A stretch of 64,000 nt of DNA, taken from contig NZ_CP092195.1 of NCBI RefSeq assembly GCF_022344005.1, forward strand, positions 1-64,000, in the 5' to 3' direction. The stretch is from Deinococcus sp. KNUC1210 (GTDB lineage: Bacteria; Deinococcota; Deinococci; Deinococcales; Deinococcaceae). Below, piece after piece: positions 18,932-27,423 of the stretch. The notes under the pieces are model-generated. The model did not search any database, was not told the origin of the DNA, and saw nothing but the letters and a program-made list of their open reading frames with translations. Position 1 is the stretch's first letter, and each line of letters opens with the position of its first letter. The position numbers and the translations under genes were made by a program.

Positions 18932-20123
18932 GATGGCTCCTGTGGTTGGTTCGCGAGATGGGTGTGCCGCGCGGCTCTGTGCGGCGCAGTGGGTTGTTTG
19001 ACTTGCCTGATTTCTGCTTTCGTTCCCGGCCTGCTGTGTTCTGTCTGGCTGTGATGGTGCGTGATGCTCGCCTGTCCTCCTTGTTCTTTTCTGTTCTCGT
19101 TCGCGGCTTGCTGTGTGCTTCTTGCTGTTTTGTTTCTCCTTTTTGATCCTCTGCCCGTGCCGTGGTTTCGCAGGCGGAATCGCCTGGTGATTAGAAGACT
19201 GGGTCTCTTTTGTGCTGATCGAAGACGCTGATCGGTGGAATTTCGGTGGCCATCTGCACGCGCAACCTGCAGCGGTTCGTCTGCTCATCTGCCGCTCATG
19301 GCTTCCCCTGGAGGGCCGATTTCAGGGCTCTGTTCTTGCTATTTTTCTGGTCTGGACTTCACCAGCCTTCCTCACACACAACAGCGAAGCCAGCCGGAGC
19401 CTGGAAAACCCCCGAAAAGGCCCTTCACGAGTCTGGAGGTCCGACAGGAGCTTGTTTACCCCGAGAAGAAGAGGTGTGGACGCTGTCTGGGACGGCTTTT
19501 GGCATGCCGCCTCTGAAGCGTTGGGACGCGGCCCTGTGCATGAAACTTATCTAGGACTGTAGAGGATATGTAAAAATTACATCGCGCCGTTCTTTGAGAA
19601 AAACTTCACTCCAGCGTTCTCTGGACGGTCAGCCGACGATTGTGGTGCTCAGCCGGCGAAAAGTTGTCAGTTGGCGCAGCACCGTGCTTACAAACGAACT
19701 GTGAATGATGGTCTCAACGTGTACGGCTGCCATGGCGCAAGCGCGACACAGGGTTCAGGTGGTCGCTTGAAAGATGCTTCGACTTCTGAGGCTGCAGGCG
19801 ACCGCGGAGCAAAGAAGATCTGCGAACTTGCATCTTGGTAGCTGCGTGTGGTTCAACTGCTGACCGCTCATGTTCAGAATCGCTGCCACAGACCAAGGTG
19901 AGAACCGCCGCCACAGACCTCAGCGTCCGGATGTTTTCTTCGGAGGTTGCGCTCCACTTCCATGCTGCGAAGGATGGCAGAACAGGCGCGCCTTGCTCTC
20001 GATCTGCCGCTCTGAAATGGTCGGGGCAGTTCCATCCGGATTCGTTGGATGCCGCACGGTCTCCACTGCTGGCAGACAAGAACAGGTCAATTCCGGCCCC
20101 AGCCGTGCCATCATCCAGACACA
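18932..20123. other. long intergenic region between the TnpB-like and SNF2 operons
   Basis: About 1.2 kb with no convincing gene. The part nearest the TnpB-like start (18932-19160) is strongly purine-rich on the minus strand, with runs such as AAAAAGGAGAAACAAAACAG, and stays open in the TnpB frame, although its translation is low in complexity. The rest has mixed composition. Divergent promoters for the two operons should lie here. An RNA leader or guide RNA is possible but was not identified. Confidence 0.5.
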
Positions 20124-23006
20124 GTGACGACGCACCATCACAGCCTCTTCTTTGCTCATGAACTGACCCGGAGGCGCGGCTCGGACGAGGATGACAAGTT
20201 CGCCGGGGCCCTGGTGGACGCACAGGTCGACCTGAATCCCCATCAGGTTCAGGCCGCGCTGTTCGCCTTCAGCAGCCCGCTGTCGGGCGGCGCGGTGCTG
20301 GCCGACGAGGTGGGGCTGGGTAAGACCATTGAGGCGGGCCTGGTGATCTCGCAGAAATGGGCGGAGCACAAGCGGCGCATGTTGATCATCACGCCCGCGA
20401 ACCTGCGCAAGCAGTGGGTGCAGGAACTCGAGGAAAAATTCTTCCTGCCAGTGCAGATCCTGGAGACCGCCAGCTTCAACGCGCGGGTGCGGTCCGGCCA
20501 GGTCAACCCGTTCGACGCGCCGGCGGTCATCGTCTGTTCGTACCAGTTCGCCGCCCGCAAGCAGGACCTGCTGCGCCTCACGCCGTGGGATCTGGTGGTG
20601 ATGGACGAGGCGCACCGGCTGCGTAACGTGTACCGCCCATCGAACGTAATGGGCAACGCGCTGAAGGACGCGCTCGATGGTGTCCCGAAGCTGCTGTTGA
20701 CCGCCACGCCGCTCCAGAACAGCCTGCTGGAACTATACGGGCTGGTGAGCCTGATCGACGACCGGGTGTTCGGGGACGTGGCCAGCTTCCGGGAACAGTA
20801 CGCCAACCTGAACAACCCGCAGACCTTTGCGCAGCTCAAAGCCCGCCTCGCGCCACTGTGCCACCGGACCCTGCGCAAGCAGGTGACGCAATATGTCAAT
20901 TACACCCGGCGGCATGTGCTGGTCGAAGAGTTCACGCCGCATCAGGATGAGCAGACGTTGTACGATCAGGTCAGCGCCTTCCTGCAGCGCGACACGCTCG
21001 CGTCCCTGCCGAACAGCCAGCGGACGCTGATCACCCTGATCCTGCGCAAGCTCCTGGCTTCGAGTTCCTACGCCATCGCCGGGGCGTTAAACAGCATCCG
21101 GAACCGTCTCCAGAGTGACCTGGCCCGGAGCACACCTGGCACACTGGAGGACGATCTCGGTCAGGACTACGAGGCCCTGGACGAGACGGCGGAGGAATGG
21201 CCGGAAGACGCCGAGCCGATATCGGACGGGCAGCGCGCCCTGCTCACCGAGGAGGTCTCGGAACTCGGGCACCTCCTCGACCGCGCCCGCGACATCCGGC
21301 AGAACGCCAAAGGAGAGGCGCTCCTCAGCGGACTGAACCGCGCGTTTGGTGAGGCGGAGCGCCAGAGTGCCGAGCGCAAGGCGATCATCTTCACCGAGTC
21401 GCGCAAGACCCAGGATTACCTGCTGGACCTGCTCGAAAACCAGGGGTACGCCGGGAAGGTGGTGCTGTTCAACGGCACCAACACCGATGCGCGCAGCAAG
21501 GCCGTGTACCAGAAGTGGCTGCTGGCGAACGCCGGGAGTGACCGCATCTCCGGGTCGCGGACCGCCGACATGCGCAGCGCGCTGGTCGACGAGTTCAGAA
21601 ATTCAGCCGAGATCATGATCGCCACCGAGGCCGGCGCGGAGGGCATCAACCTGCAGTTCTGCTCGCTGGTCGTGAACTACGACCTGCCCTGGAATCCGCA
21701 GCGCATCGAACAGCGCATCGGGCGCAGCCACCGCTACGGTCAGAAACATGACGTGGTGGTGCTGAACTTCCTGAACAAAGGCAACGAGGCCGATCAGCGC
21801 GTGTATGAACTCCTGAGCGAAAAGTTCAGGCTGTTCGATGGCGTGTTCGGCAGCAGCGACGAGGTGATCGGCGCCATTGGCAGCGGCATCGACTTCGAGA
21901 AGCGGGTGGCGGACATCTACCAGAAGTGCCGAACGCAGGACGAGATCCGCGCGGCCTTCGATGCGCTGCAGGCCTCGCTGAGCGTCGAGATCGAAGGGGC
22001 CATGACCCGTACCCGCGCGCAGCTGCTGGAGAACTTCGACGAGGAGGTGCGGGAGAAGCTGCGCGTGCGGCAGGAGGAGAGCCGTGAGCAGCTGACCCGG
22101 TTCACGCGGATGCTGATGGCCCTGACCCGCGCCGAACTGGGCGACCTCGCGACGTTCGAGTCGGCGCGCAGCTTCACTCTGCACCGCGTGCCTGAACCGC
22201 CTGCTGCGTCCACTGGGGGCGTGGCGGCTGGCCGCTATGTCCTGCCCAGTCGGGACGAGCGGCTGCGCGAGGAGGGCCAGACCCCGGCGGGTGAGCACCG
22301 CTACCGCCTGGGGCATCCGCTGGCCCAGCTGCTGCTCGAACAGGCCCGGTCCCGGTCTCTGAGCGGCGAGATCCAGCATCTGACCTTCGACTACACGGCG
22401 CACTCCGGACACATCGGGGCGTTACGGGAACGTCAGGGCAGCAGTGGCTGGCTGTCGCTGGCACTGTACCGGGTGTCGGCCCTGGGCCAGACCGAGGAGC
22501 ACCTGCTGTGGAGCGCCCTCACCGACGACGGCGAGGTGCTGCCACCCGAGATCACCCAGAAACTGTTCGAGGTGGACGCCACTGTTTCAGCGACAGGCGA
22601 CGAACCACCGGCCGCGCTGACGGGGCTTCAGGAAGAGGCGCGGTCGCAGCGGAAGGAAGCCATCAACCGGCGCAACCTGCAGGCGTTCGAGGACGCGGCG
22701 GCCCGCATCGACGCCTGGTCGGAAGACCTGAAGGTCGGGCTGGAGCGTGACATCAAGGAACTCGACCGGATGATCAAGGAAGCCCGGCGCGCCGCCACCA
22801 CCGCAGGCACCCTTCAGGCGAAGCTCGACGGCCAACGGCAGGTGCAGGAACTGGAGAAGAAGCGGACCCAGAAGCGCCGGAACCTGTTTGATGAGCAGGA
22901 CCGGATCGACGAGAAGCGCCAGGAACTGATCGACCAGTTGGCCGCGAAGCTGGAGGAAGAAGAGATGACGACGCCGCTGTTCACCATTCGTTGGAGTCTG
23001 ACGTGA
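20124..23006 (+). CDS. SNF2-family helicase, defence-associated
   Basis: A 960-residue protein started at GTG 20124, giving VTTHHHSLFFAHELTRR. The frame is open upstream of this point but that stretch is not protein-like. Helicase motifs: I as LADEVGLGKTIEAG, II as VVMDEAHRLRN, III as LLTATP. The C-terminal helicase lobe includes IATEAGAEGINLQF and PQRIEQRIGRSHRYGQ. A long coiled coil follows at residues 830-950. Proteins of this type occur next to type III-like restriction-modification genes. It is the first gene of a five-gene coupled operon and may remodel or translocate along DNA for the Mod/Res pair. Confidence 0.88.
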   Translation: MTTHHHSLFFAHELTRRRGSDEDDKFAGALVDAQVDLNPHQVQAALFAFSSPLSGGAVLADEVGLGKTIEAGLVISQKWAEHKRRMLIITPANLRKQWVQELEEKFFLPVQILETASFNARVRSGQVNPFDAPAVIVCSYQFAARKQDLLRLTPWDLVVMDEAHRLRNVYRPSNVMGNALKDALDGVPKLLLTATPLQNSLLELYGLVSLIDDRVFGDVASFREQYANLNNPQTFAQLKARLAPLCHRTLRKQVTQYVNYTRRHVLVEEFTPHQDEQTLYDQVSAFLQRDTLASLPNSQRTLITLILRKLLASSSYAIAGALNSIRNRLQSDLARSTPGTLEDDLGQDYEALDETAEEWPEDAEPISDGQRALLTEEVSELGHLLDRARDIRQNAKGEALLSGLNRAFGEAERQSAERKAIIFTESRKTQDYLLDLLENQGYAGKVVLFNGTNTDARSKAVYQKWLLANAGSDRISGSRTADMRSALVDEFRNSAEIMIATEAGAEGINLQFCSLVVNYDLPWNPQRIEQRIGRSHRYGQKHDVVVLNFLNKGNEADQRVYELLSEKFRLFDGVFGSSDEVIGAIGSGIDFEKRVADIYQKCRTQDEIRAAFDALQASLSVEIEGAMTRTRAQLLENFDEEVREKLRVRQEESREQLTRFTRMLMALTRAELGDLATFESARSFTLHRVPEPPAASTGGVAAGRYVLPSRDERLREEGQTPAGEHRYRLGHPLAQLLLEQARSRSLSGEIQHLTFDYTAHSGHIGALRERQGSSGWLSLALYRVSALGQTEEHLLWSALTDDGEVLPPEITQKLFEVDATVSATGDEPPAALTGLQEEARSQRKEAINRRNLQAFEDAAARIDAWSEDLKVGLERDIKELDRMIKEARRAATTAGTLQAKLDGQRQVQELEKKRTQKRRNLFDEQDRIDEKRQELIDQLAAKLEEEEMTTPLFTIRWSLT

Positions 23007-24760
23007 GCGCCTCGCTGACCCGCCCCGCGAATTGGAAGGCGAGGACGCTGAAAATACAGGAGCGGGCACAGATTGAGGCCGCCCTCGAACGCCGCTTTCT
23101 CGCGACACATCTGATTCCGGACGAGCAGGGAAGACCTGGCTGGACGGATGAGGCCAGGCGCAAGAACAGACTCTCCAAAGCGCTGGCCGCCTACACCGTG
23201 TCGTGTCTGTGCAGCGTGTCCGAGCAGGAGGGCGTGAGCAGCTTGGTGGACGGTGAGGAGGACAACGGGATAGACGCCATCTACGTGGACGGGGAAGTCG
23301 TCTATCTCGTCCAGGCGAAATACAAGCCGGCCAAACCCGACCGGGACGAGGACATTCATCCGTTCGTTCAGGGTGCCCGGGACATGCTGGACGGCGAATA
23401 CGGCAGGTTCAGGAATCCCCTGTTCACGGCGCGCCAGGCGGAGATTGAGGCGGCAGTCAGTGCGCCGGGCGCAACCCTCGTGCTGGTGTTCGTGCATCTG
23501 TCCGAGGCCGTCGAGTACCACGCCCTGACGCTGCTCGAGGATTTCTGTGCCGAGACGGACGTCTCCTTCCGGGACATCAACGGACAGCTCATTCACGCCG
23601 CCCTCCTGGCCGACGAATCGCCCGAGCCCATCAGGGCGGTCCTGACCCTGGAGCATCAGCGGCACACCACGGCGGCGCCGAAAGTGGCGTTCGGATTGAT
23701 CAGGGTCAGGGATCTGGCGGAGCTGTACCACGACCACGGCGCCAGGCTGTTCGACCAGAACATCCGCAGCTTCCTGGGCCGCACCGCCCTGAACCGGGAA
23801 ATCGAAGCGTCGCTGCGCTCGAAGCCCGAGCTGTTCGTGCATTACAACAACGGTATTACCATGATCTGCCAGCGCCTGACCGCGCCCAAGACCAGCCGCC
23901 GTCTGGAGGGAAGGTACAGCGTGCAGGGCCTGTCCATTGTCAACGGAGCGCAGACGGTGGGGAGCATCGCTCACGTCATCCCGAGGGGGGATCCCAACCC
24001 GCCGGACGCCCGCGTGCTGGTCACGATCATCGAGACCCACGACGCGGGCGACACCTTCGCCGTGGACGTCACCCGGACCCGCAACACCCAGAACCCGATT
24101 CCCGAGGAGGCGTTCGCCGCTCAGGACAGCGTCAACGAGCGCCTGCGTGAACGCCTGGCCCTGTATGACGTCCGCTACGTGTACAAGCCTGGCCAGGACC
24201 GCCAGGGCGCTCACTGCACGCTCGAAGACGTCGCGAATGCACTGGCGATGTTCAGCGCTGACCCTGCCGACGCTCTGACCCGGAACGTGACGAAATTGCT
24301 CGATGTCCGCAGTGCCGCCTACGCGCGACTCTTCGGGCCGATCAGCCGGGATCCCGAGCCGGAAAGGTTGTACCGGATGGTTCAGGTCTTCCAGCAGGTC
24401 GAGCAGGCCCTGACCGACTATCAGCGGGCGACCGTACCCAAGACCAGGGAAAGGCAGTTCTACTCCTCGATGCGCCCCCTGATCCGGTGCTGGATCGCCA
24501 GACGCACGGAGGTGGGGCGCAACAGTCAGCTCCTCCTGCTCAGCGAGGCGGAGCGGGCCACGCTGTCGCGAGACATCGAGACCTATACGGCGCAGGTGCT
24601 CAGGGTGACGCTGGCATTTTCTGAGGCGAACGGTCGCGGCATCGTCGCTATCAGCAACAGCCTCGCGGACGGCGGTACCCTGCTCGGCATCCTGATCGAC
24701 GCGCACCGCGAGGCGTACCGGACGGCACAGGCCGCTCAAGTGTCAGTCAACATCCTCTGA
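23003..24760 (+). CDS. AIPR family abortive-infection protein
   Basis: A 585-residue protein started at GTG 23003, which overlaps the SNF2 stop as GTGA. An N-terminal restriction-endonuclease-like segment reads NGIDAIYVDGEVVYLVQAKY, compatible with a D-x(n)-QxK nuclease core. The AIPR core is recognisable as LFVHYNNGITMICQRL, then LSIVNGAQTVGSI and VDVTRTRNTQNPI. AIPR proteins are known from abortive phage-infection systems. Placement between the helicase and the RM genes suggests that it is an effector or a sensor of this defence operon. Confidence 0.85.
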   Translation: MSASLTRPANWKARTLKIQERAQIEAALERRFLATHLIPDEQGRPGWTDEARRKNRLSKALAAYTVSCLCSVSEQEGVSSLVDGEEDNGIDAIYVDGEVVYLVQAKYKPAKPDRDEDIHPFVQGARDMLDGEYGRFRNPLFTARQAEIEAAVSAPGATLVLVFVHLSEAVEYHALTLLEDFCAETDVSFRDINGQLIHAALLADESPEPIRAVLTLEHQRHTTAAPKVAFGLIRVRDLAELYHDHGARLFDQNIRSFLGRTALNREIEASLRSKPELFVHYNNGITMICQRLTAPKTSRRLEGRYSVQGLSIVNGAQTVGSIAHVIPRGDPNPPDARVLVTIIETHDAGDTFAVDVTRTRNTQNPIPEEAFAAQDSVNERLRERLALYDVRYVYKPGQDRQGAHCTLEDVANALAMFSADPADALTRNVTKLLDVRSAAYARLFGPISRDPEPERLYRMVQVFQQVEQALTDYQRATVPKTRERQFYSSMRPLIRCWIARRTEVGRNSQLLLLSEAERATLSRDIETYTAQVLRVTLAFSEANGRGIVAISNSLADGGTLLGILIDAHREAYRTAQAAQVSVNIL

Positions 24761-24801
24761 CCCCCATTCACTTTTTCCTATTGAGGGCGTAAAATTTCCC
24801 A

Positions 24802-25277
24802 ATGGGACAGATGAAGTGGACGCTCGAGGCGACGCTCAGACGGTATGCCAAGAACTCACACGCGCTGGTGCAGGCCAGCGGCCTCGCCAAGACGACGGTC
24901 TACAGCATCGTCAACGGCGAGACCACCTCAGTGGATCTGAAGACCCTGGAAAAACTCCTGCTCGGCCTGGAGCAGTTGACCGGAGAACCCATGAACATCG
25001 AAGATATTTTGAAACGCGAACCGTCGGCGGACCTTTCCCCGCGCTGCTCGCGCAACTGACCAAGGCCCAGCCTTTCGACTGGGACGAGATGCAAAAGCTG
25101 ATTCCGGAGTGGACCGATGAGGAGCGCGCTGAGAACGAGCGCTTCTGGCAGGAGCACCGAGGGGAGAAGACGGCCGCCCTGGCCAGAGACGAGCAGCGCC
25201 TCGAGCGGATCGTGGACGTGCTGGACGCGCCTGCGGGCCATAGCCGGAACAGCAGCCCCGCGAACGGGAGCACCTGA
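24802..25277 (+). pseudogene. XRE-family antitoxin, frameshifted
   Basis: The first frame gives a small HTH: LRRYAKNSHALVQASGLA, KTTVYSIVNGETTS and TLEKLLLGLEQLTGE. It stops at 25059. One extra C in the CCCC run near 25037-25040 joins it to the second frame, ALLAQLTKAQPFDWDEMQK and IPEWTDEERAENERFWQEH, which ends at 25277 (about 158 residues). The second part resembles the helical toxin-binding tail of VapB-like antitoxins. The stop lies five bases before the PIN toxin start. It may be a sequencing error. If real, the antitoxin would be truncated while the toxin is intact. Confidence 0.65.
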
Positions 25278-25281
25278 CGCT

Positions 25282-25701
25282 GTGACCGGCCCGGCTCTCC
25301 CGCTCCTCGTCGTGGACACCAACATCGTCAGCTACCTGCACCGCAGGGATTCCCTCGCCACCGTCTACGCCGGACACCTGAGCGGCCACACCGCCGTGAT
25401 GTCGTTTCAGAGTCTGGCCGAACTGCGCTTCGGGATGGAGAAGGCCGGCTGGGGCGACAAGCGCCGAGCCGACCTGGAACACCTCGCGGCACGCTTCACC
25501 CCCATTTATCCCACCGATGAGGTCTGCACCCTCTGGGCCGCCGTCCGAGTCGGTGCCAGGCAGGCCGGCCAGCCGATCGACACCGCCGACGCCTGGATCG
25601 CTGCCACCGCGCTGGCGCTGAAGTGCCCGCTCGTCACCCACAACGCTGCCGACTTTGCCGGTGTGCCCAACCTGAGCATCATCTCGGAGCAGAGCGCATG
25701 A
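25282..25701 (+). CDS. vapC: VapC-type PIN-domain toxin
   Basis: A 139-residue PIN ribonuclease started at GTG 25282. Acidic active-site residues appear in LLVVDTNIVSYL (first Asp), SLAELRFGM (Glu), PIDTADAWIAATAL (Asp pair) and LVTHNAADF. VapC proteins cleave tRNA or rRNA and are neutralised by the protein encoded just upstream. The stop overlaps the mod start (ATGA). The whole toxin-antitoxin unit is therefore embedded within the RM operon, which would penalise its loss or signal its disruption. Confidence 0.88.
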   Translation: MTGPALPLLVVDTNIVSYLHRRDSLATVYAGHLSGHTAVMSFQSLAELRFGMEKAGWGDKRRADLEHLAARFTPIYPTDEVCTLWAAVRVGARQAGQPIDTADAWIAATALALKCPLVTHNAADFAGVPNLSIISEQSA

Positions 25702-27423
25702 CTGACCGGAACCGCAACCTGAAGCTGGAATTGACCTGGGTGGGCAAGGACCATCGGCCCCGGCTGGAGCCCCGCATTCTGCTGGAGGAAGCCGAGCGCA
25801 ACTACACTGCTGTCGTCAGGGTGACTGAGGAAGATCAGTTTGAGAACATACTGATCAAGGGCGATAACTTACTGGCACTCAAAGCACTAGCCACTGACGA
25901 AAGGGTTAAGGGGCAGGTCAAGTGTATCTTTATTGATCCGCCATACAATACTGGTAGTGCGTTTGAACATTATGATGACGGCATGGAACATAGCCTTTGG
26001 TTAAGTATGATGCGCGAAAGATTGGAACTTCTGCGCGAACTTCTAGATGATAATGGAAGTATATGGATTAGCATTGACGATAATGAAATGCCCTATTTGC
26101 GGGTTATATGCGACGAAATTTTTGGCCGCGGCAATCTTATTGCAACATTCATTTGGAGAAAGGTTGACAGTCCTAACGATAATAAAGTTGCGATAACTCC
26201 TGATCATGAGTATGTCATCGTCTATGCGAAAAACTACAACAAAATACGTTTCAAAAGGAAGAGCGATCCCGCTATTGCTGATGCCTATGGAAGTATAGAT
26301 CAAGATGGAAAAAGATATAGAGATAGACTTTTAAAGAAGAATGGTAAGAATAGTAGAAGAGAAGATCGCCCATCCATGTATTTTAAAATTACCGCGCCTG
26401 ACGGCGCGGAGGTTTATCCGACACACGACGACGGCAGCCCAGCACGCTGGGCTGCCGGGCTGGCCCGTGTTCAGGAATTAGTGAATAACAATGAATTGAT
26501 ATGGAAACGGAGGATAATAGCAAACAAGGAAACTTGGGTTCCTTATACTAGAGAATACGCGCCGGATAATCCCGAAAGACCTTTCCCTACTATCTGGAAC
26601 GATCTGACAACAATGAGACAGGCGAAGGCTCATCAAAGAATTATCGCTCCAAATGTTGAGTCTTTTGATACTCCTAAACCGGAAGAGCTCATACAGCGAA
26701 TCCTGGAAATTGCTAGTAATCCAGGCGATCTTGTTCTCGACTCTTTCGCAGGTTCTGGCACTACCGGTGCAGTCGCTCATAAAATGGGCCGCCGCTGGAT
26801 CATGGTCGAGCTGGGCGAACACGCCAACACGCACATCGTTCCCCGCATGCAGAAGGTCATCGACGGCAGCGATCAGGGCGGTATCAGTGCGGCCGTCAAC
26901 TGGAAGGGCGGTGGCGGCTTCCGCTACTACCGCCTTGCACCGAGCCTCATCAAGTACGACGTGCGCGGCAATCCTGTCATCAACCCGGAGTACAAAGCCG
27001 AGATGCTGGCCGAAGCGTGCTGTAAGATCGAGGGATTCAGCTACGACCCCTCTCAGGCGGTGTGGTGGCAGCACGGGCGTAGCAGCGAACGCGACTTCCT
27101 GTTCGTCACAACCCGATATATGGGGTATGCCGAACTGCAGGACCTGTCCGAGGAGGTCGGTCCCGAGCGCAGCCTTCTCGTATTGGCGAAGGCCTACGAC
27201 CGTGAAGGCGACGTGTTCGACAACCTGACCATCAAGAAGATCCCCGAACGCGGTGCTGGATCTGTGCGAGTGGGACCATGACGACTACTCGCTGAAGGTC
27301 GAGAACCTGCCCAAAGCCGAGCCGAAACTGGAACCGGTCGGTGTGTCTGCCAGTACTTCTAGAGGGCGCAAACCTAGGGTGCCCACCGAGCCGGGCCTGT
27401 TCGACGCCGGGAGCGAGGCGTGA
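25698..27423 (+). pseudogene. mod: type III DNA methyltransferase (Mod), frameshifted near the 3' end
   Basis: It starts at ATG 25698. It is a beta-class N6-adenine/N4-cytosine MTase: motif IV as IFIDPPYNTGSAFEHY, and motif I as VLDSFAGSGTTGAVAH located after it. The frame breaks at about 27243. Removing one C of a four-C run gives NAVLDLCEWDHDDYSLK and a normal C-terminus ending at 27423 (574 residues), which overlaps the res start as GTGA. Bases of about 25,840-26,790 are much richer in A and T than the flanks, and they cover motif IV, the target-recognition region and motif I. This is consistent with exchange of the specificity part. Confidence 0.8.

Noticed and set aside
19714..20223. Minus-strand gene upstream of the SNF2 operon
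   Set aside because: It overlaps the SNF2 5' end, its translation is unstructured, and it has no family resemblance.
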